DNA of 7,232 nucleotides, from assembly GCA_947168785.1 (NCBI GenBank), contig CAMVNL010000104.1, forward strand, positions 1 through 7,232, read 5' to 3'. The translations under genes were made by a program, and so were the position numbers. Within the stretch, counting starts at the first letter, position 1; the number at the start of each line of letters is the position of its first letter. A model generated the notes under the pieces. The model did no database searches, had not been told where the DNA came from, and was given only the letters and a program-made list of their open reading frames with translations. This DNA comes from an uncultured Clostridia bacterium. GTDB taxonomy: Bacteria > Bacillota > Clostridia > Oscillospirales > Acutalibacteraceae. Below are positions 1 through 6,895 of this stretch, piece after piece.

Positions 1-3000
1 CGTCCACCTTGATCAGCTCCAGCTCCGTGGGATCGCGGTCGATCATGTTCGTATAGAGGATATCGTGCTCCTCATCGCTGTGCATGGTACCGTTCACACG
101 GCCTATGTTATTTGCATCCGCTGTGGGCGGGCCCGATACCGCGTTGCCGTTGATGTTGGTCGCAGAGCCGGTAACGGAAACATAGGAATAACCGGAGTTG
201 TTGTCGGGAAGTGTTTCCTGGAACCGGTAGGTGTAACCGTCCGGCACGTTGGGGATCTCAATCGAATCCCCTGCCTTTAACTGGAACGTGACGCTGTTAT
301 TCGCGAGGGTGCTTGTAAACGTTCCGGTGCTGACGACGTTGCCGTCCTTATCCCGGATGGTATAGGGAGCATTCGTCATTCCGGTGTTTCTGTTCAAACG
401 GATGCGGCCTGTAAAACTGAACGATTGATCCGGGAAAATCTGCGTCACGCCGTCGGATTTGGTGACGATCTTTTTGATGATGATGCTGCCGGGGTTGACC
501 TTTGTGTTGGTGAAGGTCAGGTCGTCCAGCGTATTGCCGTAGATGGTGCCGCTGATGTGGTTATTTTCATCAACCACCGGGTACTTCTCCTGATCTTCGG
601 CCGGATAGTAATCATATCCGTCTCCGCCCGGGACCGGACGCTTTTCTTCCGCAATGCCCTCCACAGAGGTGAGGACGAAGCCGTTCATGTCCTCGGTCTC
701 CTCCCAGAAGGAGTAGGTACAGCCGTCAGGGATAAGGGGGAAGCGCAGCTCCTCGCCACCCTTGATGGTGAACTCGATGTTCGACGTATCCGCGAAGTGC
801 CCCTTGTAGATCGTCCGGTTGCCGTTCTTGTCATAGAAATGGTACGGGAGGGGATCATCCTGATGGGCAAAGAACAGAGGCGCTTCACTCTGATTGTTCT
901 CTTTGATCTTTTGTGACCGATCGGCACGGTCGTCCAGCGCGGGATCGAAGGTATAGGGGTTGCCCTCCGGGTCAAGGATCCAGCCCTTGATGGTGAACTC
1001 CCGGTCGGAATCCATGACGCTGCCGCCGGCATCCCTTACGATCTTTTTGATATCCATACCGCCCTTGACCACGTTGATGGCCGTCAGGTCGGTGTTGTCG
1101 TCCATCGTGCCGTTATAATTCTTGACGATATAGACGTCGCGCCGATTTTTCAGCGCTTCATCGTAATCAAGACCCGCGTCGGTGTTGCCATAGCCCTCCA
1201 TCAACGGATTGAGCTCTTCGGCGTTCAGCTCGTAGTGGTAATCGACTTCCGGTTCCTTGACGATGTATTCATAGCCCGCCTCACGGGTCGTTCCGAATTT
1301 ATCCACCAGGCCGGGGGACACGTAAAATTCATCCGTCTTCCATCCGTTCGCTTCGCTCAGGGTGATCCGGTTGGTGTAGCCGCCGTTGCCGTCGGGGAAG
1401 ATGCTGACTGCCTCCAAAACTGCGTTCGGGTCGTCAAGGGCGCGTCGCCACAGCTCCAGCACTACGCTCGTCGGGCGGTCCTCGCCGACGCCGTCGCCTT
1501 CCGTCTCCGCGAGGGAGTCGTCAAACTGCTTCTGAATTCGCATGGGCATGGTCAGCATGACCAGCGGCCTCTGATCAAATTCACACGCTTCATAGATCGG
1601 TTCGCCGTATGGCGTAACGACGCCGTTCATATCCCGGCTGAGGGTATAGGTCATACCCGCTTCGGTATTGGTTTTCAGCGTGTAGATCGTGTACCCGCCG
1701 TCGCTCACCACTTCAAACTGCGAGGCCTGCTCGGGGGTGAGATCATCCAGCGTGATCATGTGGTTGTTGAGCTGGGTCACAAGGTCGATGGCCTCTTCAC
1801 TGGGCCAGACCTTGAAGTGGACCTGATAGGTACAGTTGTCCTTCAACTGGAAATTGGGCCCCATGTCCCACTCGACCGCGCCGAGTTCCTCGTTATAGCT
1901 CGCAAGCTGACACCTCTCCGACGTGGGATCCCAGTTTTCGGTCACCACGTCGCCCTCCGGCTTATGCTCGATCTTGGTGTAGGTCATCTCCGTGAAATCC
2001 ACACCGACGATATTGGCCTTGGCGGTCAGGTTGGTCAGGGTGGTGATTCCGTCCACGAGGTCCACATTGTTCCAGCCGTAATGGCCGACGATGGATTCCT
2101 TGATATCCCGGAACGCCGCGTTAAGGGACTCTTCGTCGTCCGCTTCAAAGCAGCCGCTGGCGCCCGCTTCGTCCGACAGACGCTGCATCTTGGTCACGGA
2201 GCCGCTGGCGCCGATGGCGATGCAGTAGAGCTTTTTATCCTGCCCGACGATGGACTGCGCCTCTTCCAGCGCGGCGGCGTAGTTGAAGCCGCTGGAGTCG
2301 TTGTTGCCCTGTCCGAACACACTGTCGCTCTTATAATACTGATAGTAGTTGTTGGCGTCTCTGCCGGAGGAAAACAGATCCGACTTGATCGTGGCGTCGC
2401 TGTTGTTCGTAGTGGGTGAACGGCTCACACGGAAGGTGGGGTCGCCGTCCGTCACGAAGATGACGAAGGTTTCTCTCTCCGGGTCCACCGGCAGCCGGTT
2501 GGCAATCTGCAGCGCCTGCTCCCAGTTGGTACCGCCGTTCGCCGTGACGCCGCTGAGCAGATTCTTGAACTTGGTGGCGCTGGTGGTGAAGTTGTAATCC
2601 GGATAGTTCTGCCACAGCTCGCCGTCCACCCGGATCGCGTCGTCGGTGGCGAGGGTTTCCGCCTGAGCGGTGGTGGAGAAGGTGACCAGCGACATGCGGA
2701 TCTGCGGCCGGCCGTCCTTGTTCTTGTACGCGTCGGAAAGCAGCTCATCCGCCAGCTGGCCCACCGCTTTTAGGGCTGTGGTGATGCGCTGGTTGGCGGC
2801 GGCGACGCCGCTTGTCTGGCTGCCGTCCATATTATATTGCATACTGCCGGACCGGTCGAAGACCACGATCACGTCCGCCAGTTTTTCATGCAGCACGGGG
2901 GTCTGATGCCCGTCCACGCTCAGGGTGATGGTACGCGTGCCGTCGTTGTTGTTGTCCGATCGCTTTTCCATCTCGGGCTTGTCGGGGTTTTCGGCCGTTT

Positions 3001-4462
3001 CATAGGCCTTGGCCGTACCGCCATGGGTGACGTCGTCAAGCTTCTCATAGCAGACGTAGATATCGGAATACCGGTTGGTACCGCTGCCGTAGGACATGGC
3101 AGTGTCGTAATTGCTGCCGTTCCAATAGCGCCAACGGCTGTCGGTATAACGGATGATCGGAAGCGTCTCGATGTAATCGCTGCCGCTGATGGTGGGATGC
3201 TTGTTGTTATTCGTCGGGGAGCTGGACTCGTTCAAATTACTATAATAAGTCTGACTGTACTGATAGCCTTCCACGTCGTAAATCAGGTAGGCAAATTCGG
3301 TTGACTGATTCAGGGTCGGCGTCTGCTTGAGAAGGCTGCTGTCAAACTCATAGAACCGGTTGCTCGCGTCCTTGTAACCGTAGTGAATACGGACGGTCCG
3401 GTACTGACTGTTGCTGGGCTGCCAGGTAAAGGCGTAGTAGGAGAAGCTGCTCGCCTCAAAGTTGGCGGTGAGCGTATCGCCGCTGATCAGCAGGGCGGCG
3501 TCGATTGACTCCACAAAGGGCTTATCGCCGGTATTGTTGAGGTGCTGCACCAGCAGGCTGCCCCCGACGCTGTCAAAATCCGCCGGCAGGTTTTTCCGCT
3601 TGACGGAGACCTGCACCGGCGTCAGGGGCTCCACAGGGCTGCCGTCCGCCGCCGCGATCGAGATATCCACGATATCCATAAAGAGGTCGCCGGCTCCTTC
3701 CGCGGCGTTCTCCTCCCCCTCACGCACGGAAAGGAAGGCCCTGCGGGAGCTTTCGTAGGCGCTGCTGCCCTCGTCGCATTCCGTGACGGTCAGCTTCGCG
3801 CCGTCGGGGATCTGCGCGGTGTAGTCGTAGGTGACGGTCACCTCATAGAGATTGCCATCGGCGGAGAGATACTCGGTCGTCAGCTCGCTTTTTTCAACGA
3901 TGACGTAAGTGGCGTCTTCCGAGGCGTCGAACGCCACCTGTTTATAGGTAAATTCCGGGGATTCCACGACAGTGGCCGCTTCGCCCGTCACTTTTACCAG
4001 CACACGGTCGGCCTGCTCTTCCATGGAATCGGAAATCATTTTCACGCTGTAGGTATCCTGCGGGGCCACGGGCTCACCGCCGGCGTCCGCAAAGGAGATA
4101 TCGACCGCTTCATACCGGTCGACCTTTCCTTCCACCACCGCTTCCAGCAGGGGCTTCAGGGATTTGTCGTCCTCCACGCGGAGGTTCATGGACGTATTCT
4201 GAGGGAAGACTCCCTCGCCCGCCTCAACGGAGACGGTGATGCCGTCGACGCTCTCTTCCAGAGAAGCGGCGGGCATATCGGCCGCCGCGGCGCCTTCGGC
4301 CGCACCGACATCGATACCGGGTTCGATCTCCGCGGTATCGGTGTCGATGGTGATTGCGGGAAGAATAAGCGCGTAGGTGGTGACGAAAACGATGATGGCG
4401 GCCAGCGTGATGATGATCTTCTGGCGTCTGCTTCGCGTATAGCTCAGCTTAAACCGTTCCAA
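1..4462 (-). CDS. Very large VWA / Cna_B-type cell-surface protein (3' end outside window)
   Basis: Probable cell-wall adhesin or pilus-tip-like protein; 1487 codons are present and the frame stays open to the window edge. The start is TTG at 4462: an in-frame TAG lies two codons upstream, GGAGG at 4475-4471 sits 8 nt before it, and the next ATG falls after the membrane segment. Residues 1-15 are basic and 16-37 hydrophobic, ending YALILPAIT, a motif I recall from clostridial surface proteins. Two tandem beta-rich modules follow (about 75-190 and 208-346; IPDGAKLTV type). A VWA domain spans about 530-790 with a complete MIDAS: D536-x-S538-x-S540 (DRSGSM), T645 (GGTNW) and D672 (TDGD). A Cna_B-like domain starts near 974 (RIQKQFDD, later YIVKEPEV with E1070). 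Two tandem isopeptide-type domains begin at K1139 and K1330, and a further domain starts near 1480 (ELELIKVD). A C-terminal LPXTG-type anchor is expected but not visible. The domain reading is strong; the ligand is unknown. Confidence 0.9.
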   Translation of the reverse strand, partial: MERFKLSYTRSRRQKIIITLAAIIVFVTTYALILPAITIDTDTAEIEPGIDVGAAEGAAAADMPAASLEESVDGITVSVEAGEGVFPQNTSMNLRVEDDKSLKPLLEAVVEGKVDRYEAVDISFADAGGEPVAPQDTYSVKMISDSMEEQADRVLVKVTGEAATVVESPEFTYKQVAFDASEDATYVIVEKSELTTEYLSADGNLYEVTVTYDYTAQIPDGAKLTVTECDEGSSAYESSRRAFLSVREGEENAAEGAGDLFMDIVDISIAAADGSPVEPLTPVQVSVKRKNLPADFDSVGGSLLVQHLNNTGDKPFVESIDAALLISGDTLTANFEASSFSYYAFTWQPSNSQYRTVRIHYGYKDASNRFYEFDSSLLKQTPTLNQSTEFAYLIYDVEGYQYSQTYYSNLNESSSPTNNNKHPTISGSDYIETLPIIRYTDSRWRYWNGSNYDTAMSYGSGTNRYSDIYVCYEKLDDVTHGGTAKAYETAENPDKPEMEKRSDNNNDGTRTITLSVDGHQTPVLHEKLADVIVVFDRSGSMQYNMDGSQTSGVAAANQRITTALKAVGQLADELLSDAYKNKDGRPQIRMSLVTFSTTAQAETLATDDAIRVDGELWQNYPDYNFTTSATKFKNLLSGVTANGGTNWEQALQIANRLPVDPERETFVIFVTDGDPTFRVSRSPTTNNSDATIKSDLFSSGRDANNYYQYYKSDSVFGQGNNDSSGFNYAAALEEAQSIVGQDKKLYCIAIGASGSVTKMQRLSDEAGASGCFEADDEESLNAAFRDIKESIVGHYGWNNVDLVDGITTLTNLTAKANIVGVDFTEMTYTKIEHKPEGDVVTENWDPTSERCQLASYNEELGAVEWDMGPNFQLKDNCTYQVHFKVWPSEEAIDLVTQLNNHMITLDDLTPEQASQFEVVSDGGYTIYTLKTNTEAGMTYTLSRDMNGVVTPYGEPIYEACEFDQRPLVMLTMPMRIQKQFDDSLAETEGDGVGEDRPTSVVLELWRRALDDPNAVLEAVSIFPDGNGGYTNRITLSEANGWKTDEFYVSPGLVDKFGTTREAGYEYIVKEPEVDYHYELNAEELNPLMEGYGNTDAGLDYDEALKNRRDVYIVKNYNGTMDDNTDLTAINVVKGGMDIKKIVRDAGGSVMDSDREFTIKGWILDPEGNPYTFDPALDDRADRSQKIKENNQSEAPLFFAHQDDPLPYHFYDKNGNRTIYKGHFADTSNIEFTIKGGEELRFPLIPDGCTYSFWEETEDMNGFVLTSVEGIAEEKRPVPGGDGYDYYPAEDQEKYPVVDENNHISGTIYGNTLDDLTFTNTKVNPGSIIIKKIVTKSDGVTQIFPDQSFSFTGRIRLNRNTGMTNAPYTIRDKDGNVVSTGTFTSTLANNSVTFQLKAGDSIEIPNVPDGYTYRFQETLPDNNSGYSYVSVTGSATNINGNAVSGPPTADANNIGRVNGTMHSDEEHDILYTNMIDRDPTELELIKVD

Positions 4463-4470
4463 AGCCTATT

Positions 4471-4480
4471 CCTCCCTTCC
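4471..4480 (-). promoter_or_regulatory. Ribosome binding site deciding the TTG start of the VWA gene
   Basis: GGAAGGGAGG reads on the minus strand, ending 8 nt before TTG 4462. An in-frame TAG at 4468-4466 lies between the site and the start, which excludes any upstream initiation in this frame and makes TTG the only start that keeps the membrane segment. Confidence 0.8.
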
Positions 4481-4517
4481 TGTGGTATTTGTTACTGCTC
4501 CACCAATTTAATCGTGA

Positions 4518-4546
4518 ATTATTTATGCGCCGGATAAACGTCGCAA
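4518..4546 (-). promoter_or_regulatory. Candidate sigma-A-type promoter for the VWA gene
   Basis: On the minus strand, TTGCGA (4546-4541) and AATAAT (4523-4518) are 17 nt apart, a 9 of 12 match to TTGACA/TATAAT. Transcription would start near 4511, giving a leader of about 50 nt with the repeat arm and the GGAGG ribosome site before the TTG at 4462. It lies wholly inside the inverted-repeat element, so the element may drive the surface protein separately from lepB. Consensus match only. Confidence 0.33.
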
Positions 4547-4564
4547 GACAAGGAAGAAACCGCA

Positions 4565-4582
4565 AGACAGGCTGTCGCCTGT
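4565..4582. other. Hairpin inside the inverted-repeat element
   Basis: GACAGGC, loop TGTC, GCCTGTC: a perfect 7-bp stem with a 4-nt loop. On the minus strand it is followed by a U-interrupted tract (TTGCGGTTTCTTCC), so it is at best a weak terminator or attenuator between lepB and the VWA gene. Confidence 0.4.
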
Positions 4583-4586
4583 CGAG

Positions 4587-4628
4587 GATTTCTGACGCCG
4601 TATTGCGGCGTTTAGACAAGCAGAAATC
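4587..4628. other. Second, two-tier hairpin inside the element
   Basis: Outer arms GATTTCTG (4588-4595) and CAGAAATC (4621-4628) enclose an inner 6-bp stem, ACGCCG and CGGCGT, with loop TATTG; an unpaired TTAGACAAG lies on one side. No run of T follows it on either strand, so it is more likely part of the element's own fold than a classical terminator. Confidence 0.4.
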
Positions 4629-4636
4629 TTCAAGTA

Positions 4637-5335
4637 TTAATTTGTGGAGCAGTAATGCTCTGTCTCCGACGGAGACGCTGTTTCGGTTGAATAATTATCA
4701 AACTTTCCGAATTGGTCTAACGGCCAGATCCGGTAGATGATCCTGCCGACGATCTGCTCCTTGGCAACGGGGCCGATGGAGGTGTTGCGGGAGTCAATGG
4801 AAACGTCCCGGTCGTCTCCCATCACGAAGACGCGGTCTTCCGGCACCTGATAGGGCAGCTCGATATCGCACTCGCCGAAGGCCTTGTTGTGAACGTAGGG
4901 TTCCTCGATGATTTCACCGTTCACCAACACGTTGCCCTCTTTGGTGATATCCACCCAATCGCCGGCCTGGGCAATCACCCGTTTGACCAGAATTTTGTTG
5001 TTGTAGTAGAAGGCGATGACGTCTCCCGTATCGAATTTGCCGCCCTTGACAGAAATCACGATGTTGCCTTCGTCAAGCGTCGGCGTCATGGATTTGCCGT
5101 AGATCCGCAGCACGGGCAGCAGCAGCACGGCGATCAGGACCGCAACGGCGGAAACCGTGGTCAGCGTAAAGATCGTGCTGCGCAGCACCCTGAAGAAGTC
5201 GCTTTTGTAACGAAGCCGCTTCCGCTCTTTGGAGAGCTGCCCGTTCGAGGGCCTTCCCTTCCGCCTGACGGTGGAAGCCTTGCCGTATTTCGGCTTGCTC
5301 TTCTTTAATTGCTCCGCAGAAGGGAGTTCATCCAA
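4637..5335 (-). CDS. lepB: Signal peptidase I (LepB/SipS type)
   Basis: Membrane serine protease that removes signal peptides from exported proteins on the outer face of the membrane. The 232-residue reading has a basic cytoplasmic N-terminus, one membrane span at about 54-78, and the catalytic Ser82 in GKSMTPTL. The general-base Lys118 lies in ILVKRVIA and the late conserved box at 173-183 (GDDRDVSIDSR). YYNNKILVKRVIA and CDIELPYQVP resemble signal peptidases I recall beside Cna_B surface proteins in Clostridia. The start is uncertain. TTG at 5335 is the only standard start close to the conserved N-terminus, has no good ribosome binding site, and overlaps the previous gene by 31 nt. The frame is also open upstream of this TTG through a ten-A run, so a -1 shift in the previous gene would produce LepB with a long N-terminal extension. 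The last residues YCSTN and the TAA stop are encoded by an arm of the inverted-repeat element. Function is near certain; the true N-terminus is not. Confidence 0.93.
   Translation of the reverse strand: MDELPSAEQLKKSKPKYGKASTVRRKGRPSNGQLSKERKRLRYKSDFFRVLRSTIFTLTTVSAVAVLIAVLLLPVLRIYGKSMTPTLDEGNIVISVKGGKFDTGDVIAFYYNNKILVKRVIAQAGDWVDITKEGNVLVNGEIIEEPYVHNKAFGECDIELPYQVPEDRVFVMGDDRDVSIDSRNTSIGPVAKEQIVGRIIYRIWPLDQFGKFDNYSTETASPSETEHYCSTN
4662..4676. other. Short hairpin in the 3' end of lepB
   Basis: GTCTCC, loop GAC, GGAGAC: a perfect 6-bp stem with a 3-nt loop, just outside the right arm of the inverted-repeat element and inside the lepB C-terminal tail. No T run follows on the minus strand, so it is not a convincing terminator on its own. 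Confidence 0.35.
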
Positions 5336-6645
5336 ATATGAATCTTCTGATTCCGTTTTTTTTTTACCGGCGCGGCCTCTTCGTCGCTGAATTCCTCCGT
5401 CCGCGGAGCGGTTCTGCTCTGCGCCGGGGCGTCGGCCCGTTCGGCGTAGCCTCTCATCCGGCCCTTGCGGGGAGCGGACGCGTCGCTGTTTTTGCTGTAC
5501 CCGGAGAAATCGTCGAACTCCTCGTCCCGGAGAAAATCCTCGTAGGAGATGTAGCCGACCTTTTGCGGTCCGTTGGTGGGCTTGGGCGCCGCCGCGGGCT
5601 GCTCCGGTTTTTTCGCCTCCTCAGGCTGCGGCGGATCTTCCGTCAGCACCTGCTTGATCTGCCGGACGCTGTCCTGAAAGGCCAGATTGCCGTACAGATT
5701 TTCTTCCTCCAGCTGCGCCTTGAGCTGCGCCAGCGTGGGAAGCATCTCCAGGCGGCTATTCATCCGCTCGCTCCGACTTTCGGCGGGCGCCTCCGTCTCA
5801 CGGGGCGCGGGCCTGCGGATCGGTTCCGGCGCGCGGGCCGGAGACGGCTCTTTCGCCGCGGCCGGCTGCCGCAGGGCGCCCTGTTCCCGAAGGACGGCGG
5901 AGCGCATTTCCCGGAGATCCGCCAGCGACGGCAGGTAATCGGCGGAAGGCGGCGCAGCAGGGGCGGAAGGAGCGAGCTCCTCCGTATTGAGCCGATCCTG
6001 CGTGTCAAGCCGGTCCTGCGTGTCAAGCCGGTCCTGCGAGACGTCCGCCCTGGCCTCTTCCCGCAGAAAGCTCAGCTGCGTCAGCGTGGGCAGATCCATC
6101 GCGGAAAGCGCGGGGCGGGGCTCCTCCGCCGGGGCCGGACGGACTTCCGGCACGTAGGCCGGGCGGGATTCCGCCGGGGCCGGACGGGAAACGGCGCGGC
6201 GCAGGGGTTCATCCTGCGGGACCGCCTCGCGTTTGGCCGGGACCGCGCGGACGTACCGGGCGGCGGGCTTTTTCTGCCGGGGCGTGACCGCCGAGACCGC
6301 CGCATTGCGGGGCGCGGGCTGTTCGGCAGCCCTAGCGCGGCGCGCATATTCGTACGCGACGGCCGCCTGCCTTCTCTCCTGCTGCTGCACGCTTTCACTG
6401 CGCAGCGCGGTCAGCTGTGAAAGCGTGGGGATATCCGCCCGAAGGGCAGAAGCCGCAAACGCCGGCGAGTTTTCGCCGGGTTCCGCTGCCGGTTCTTCCG
6501 GCGGCGGAGCGGTCTCTTCCTGTACGGCCTCTTCATACAGAAGCCTGAGCTGCGACAGCGAGGGAAGCGATTCCGCCGTGAGCCGTTGGCGCGGGTTATT
6601 TTCAGTTGACCTCACAGGGGGTGAGGAAAAACCCGAAATATCCAT
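5305..6645 (-). CDS. Proline/alanine-rich disordered protein with five LPTLxQL motifs; possible N-terminal part of LepB
   Basis: I do not recognise a named family for this 446-residue protein. It is rich in Pro, Ala, Arg and Glu and has no membrane segment or signal peptide, so it is probably cytoplasmic and largely disordered. Five copies of a short hydrophobic motif followed by charged, helix-prone residues are spaced through it: LPSLSQL at 27-33, IPTLSQL at 72-78, LPTLTQL at 185-191, LPSLADL at 238-244 and LPTLAQL at 302-308. A different, probably ordered segment lies at about 363-384 (VGYISYEDFL, then acidic and aromatic). The hexapeptide DRLDTQ repeats at 205-216. The start is ATG 6645 with an AAGGAAG ribosome site about 5 nt upstream, 25 nt after the preceding stop. 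The end overlaps lepB. The last 16 residues follow three Lys codons inside an A10 run, and a -1 shift there continues directly into LepB. It could be a separate scaffold for the peptidase or the N-terminal part of one fused gene. Confidence 0.78.
   Translation of the reverse strand: MDISGFSSPPVRSTENNPRQRLTAESLPSLSQLRLLYEEAVQEETAPPPEEPAAEPGENSPAFAASALRADIPTLSQLTALRSESVQQQERRQAAVAYEYARRARAAEQPAPRNAAVSAVTPRQKKPAARYVRAVPAKREAVPQDEPLRRAVSRPAPAESRPAYVPEVRPAPAEEPRPALSAMDLPTLTQLSFLREEARADVSQDRLDTQDRLDTQDRLNTEELAPSAPAAPPSADYLPSLADLREMRSAVLREQGALRQPAAAKEPSPARAPEPIRRPAPRETEAPAESRSERMNSRLEMLPTLAQLKAQLEEENLYGNLAFQDSVRQIKQVLTEDPPQPEEAKKPEQPAAAPKPTNGPQKVGYISYEDFLRDEEFDDFSGYSKNSDASAPRKGRMRGYAERADAPAQSRTAPRTEEFSDEEAAPVKKKRNQKIHIWMNSLLRSN
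5356..5365 (-). other. A10 run: candidate frameshift or transcriptional slippage site
   Basis: On the coding strand ten consecutive A residues encode Lys428-430 of the motif-repeat protein (GTA AAA AAA AAA CGG). This contains A_AAA_AAA heptamers, the form used in -1 ribosomal frameshifting, and runs of this length also provoke RNA polymerase slippage. A -1 shift reads AAA AAA ACG GAA and continues through TESEDSY into the lepB frame without a stop. A weak 5-bp hairpin (GAATC, loop AGAA, GATTC) follows two bases after the run, and a GGAGGA lies about 30 nt upstream, too far to be a typical stimulator. Confidence 0.55.
5991..6043 (-). repeat. Three-copy 18-bp tandem repeat in the motif-repeat gene
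   Basis: Units GCCGATCCTGCGTGTCAA (5991-6008) and GCCGGTCCTGCGTGTCAA (6009-6026) differ at one base, and a third partial unit starts at 6027. The repeat is in frame and encodes DRLDTQ-type hexapeptides at about residues 205-220. Its near identity suggests recent duplication, so copy number may vary between strains. Confidence 0.85.
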
Positions 6646-6670
6646 AAAAACTTCCTTCTCTAATCTTCTG

Positions 6671-6895
6671 TTATGAACGGTCCGCGCCGTGATCAGCCAG
6701 CAGGAAACGGTTTTTCAGAAGCTTCTGGGTATCCGCCAGCTCTCTGCTGATGTTCTCAAGCCGGGTATTCAGCGCGTCAAGATCTTCGTTCATCTTGTTC
6801 TGCTCCGACAGCAGCCGGTCGATCTCCTGCCGCTCGATGATCAGCAGATCCAACAGATCCGTGCGGGTCAGCCTGCGCAACTCCTTATCAGTCAT
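6671..6895 (-). CDS. Small coiled-coil protein of a surface-protein export cluster
   Basis: A 74-residue, highly charged, probably cytoplasmic protein beginning MTDKELRRLTRTDLLDLLI. Heptad-like Leu/Ile spacing runs from about residue 12 to 63, which suggests one long coiled coil, with no signal peptide or membrane segment. The start is ATG 6895, with AGGAGG about 11 nt upstream. A GTG four codons earlier overlaps that ribosome site and is unlikely; a longer reading from 7021 adds only GC-rich, low-complexity sequence. It is first in the apparent operon, 25 nt before the motif-repeat gene. I recall small proteins with a similar DKELRKLSRAELLEMLI start encoded beside signal peptidase and Cna_B genes in Clostridia. 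This one seems to lack their longer C-terminal part. Its function is unknown; a scaffold or adaptor role is only inference. Confidence 0.75.
   Translation of the reverse strand: MTDKELRRLTRTDLLDLLIIERQEIDRLLSEQNKMNEDLDALNTRLENISRELADTQKLLKNRFLLADHGADRS

Larger units (their letters stand above)
4492..4655. repeat. Inverted-repeat element between lepB and the VWA gene (MITE-like)
   Basis: The ends are imperfect inverted repeats of about 20 nt: left arm TTACTGCTCCACCAATTTAA at 4492-4511, and right arm at 4636-4655, whose reverse complement is TTACTGCTCCACAAATTAAT. The first 12 bases match exactly. If the outer TA (4493-4494 and 4653-4654) is a target duplication, the element is 158 bp, which fits a non-autonomous IS630/Tc1-type element; this is inference. 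The interior is AT-richer than its neighbours and contains nested hairpins and two copies of GCAAGACA. It encodes no protein, and the lepB stop codon lies inside the right arm. Confidence 0.6.

Noticed and set aside
1235..2419. 394-codon open frame on the plus strand
   Set aside because: It lies opposite the VWA domain, whose minus-strand reading has clear MIDAS motifs; the plus-strand protein shows no recognisable domain.
3542..4537. 331-codon open frame on the plus strand
   Set aside because: It is antisense to the N-terminal modules of the surface protein and runs through the inverted-repeat element; it reflects codon bias in the real gene.
4565..4628. Rho-independent terminator after lepB
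   Set aside because: The stems are good, but no uninterrupted T run follows on the minus strand, and the hairpins lie symmetrically inside the inverted-repeat element.
5338..6420. 360-codon Arg/Gly-rich open frame on the plus strand
   Set aside because: It is antisense to the motif-repeat gene. The minus-strand reading has five matching protein motifs and a ribosome site, while this one is low-complexity with no motif.
5305..6645. Calling the motif-repeat gene and lepB a simple pseudogene caused by a frameshift
   Set aside because: LepB keeps all catalytic residues and both frames are otherwise intact. A slippage site or a miscounted A run explains the split without loss of function.
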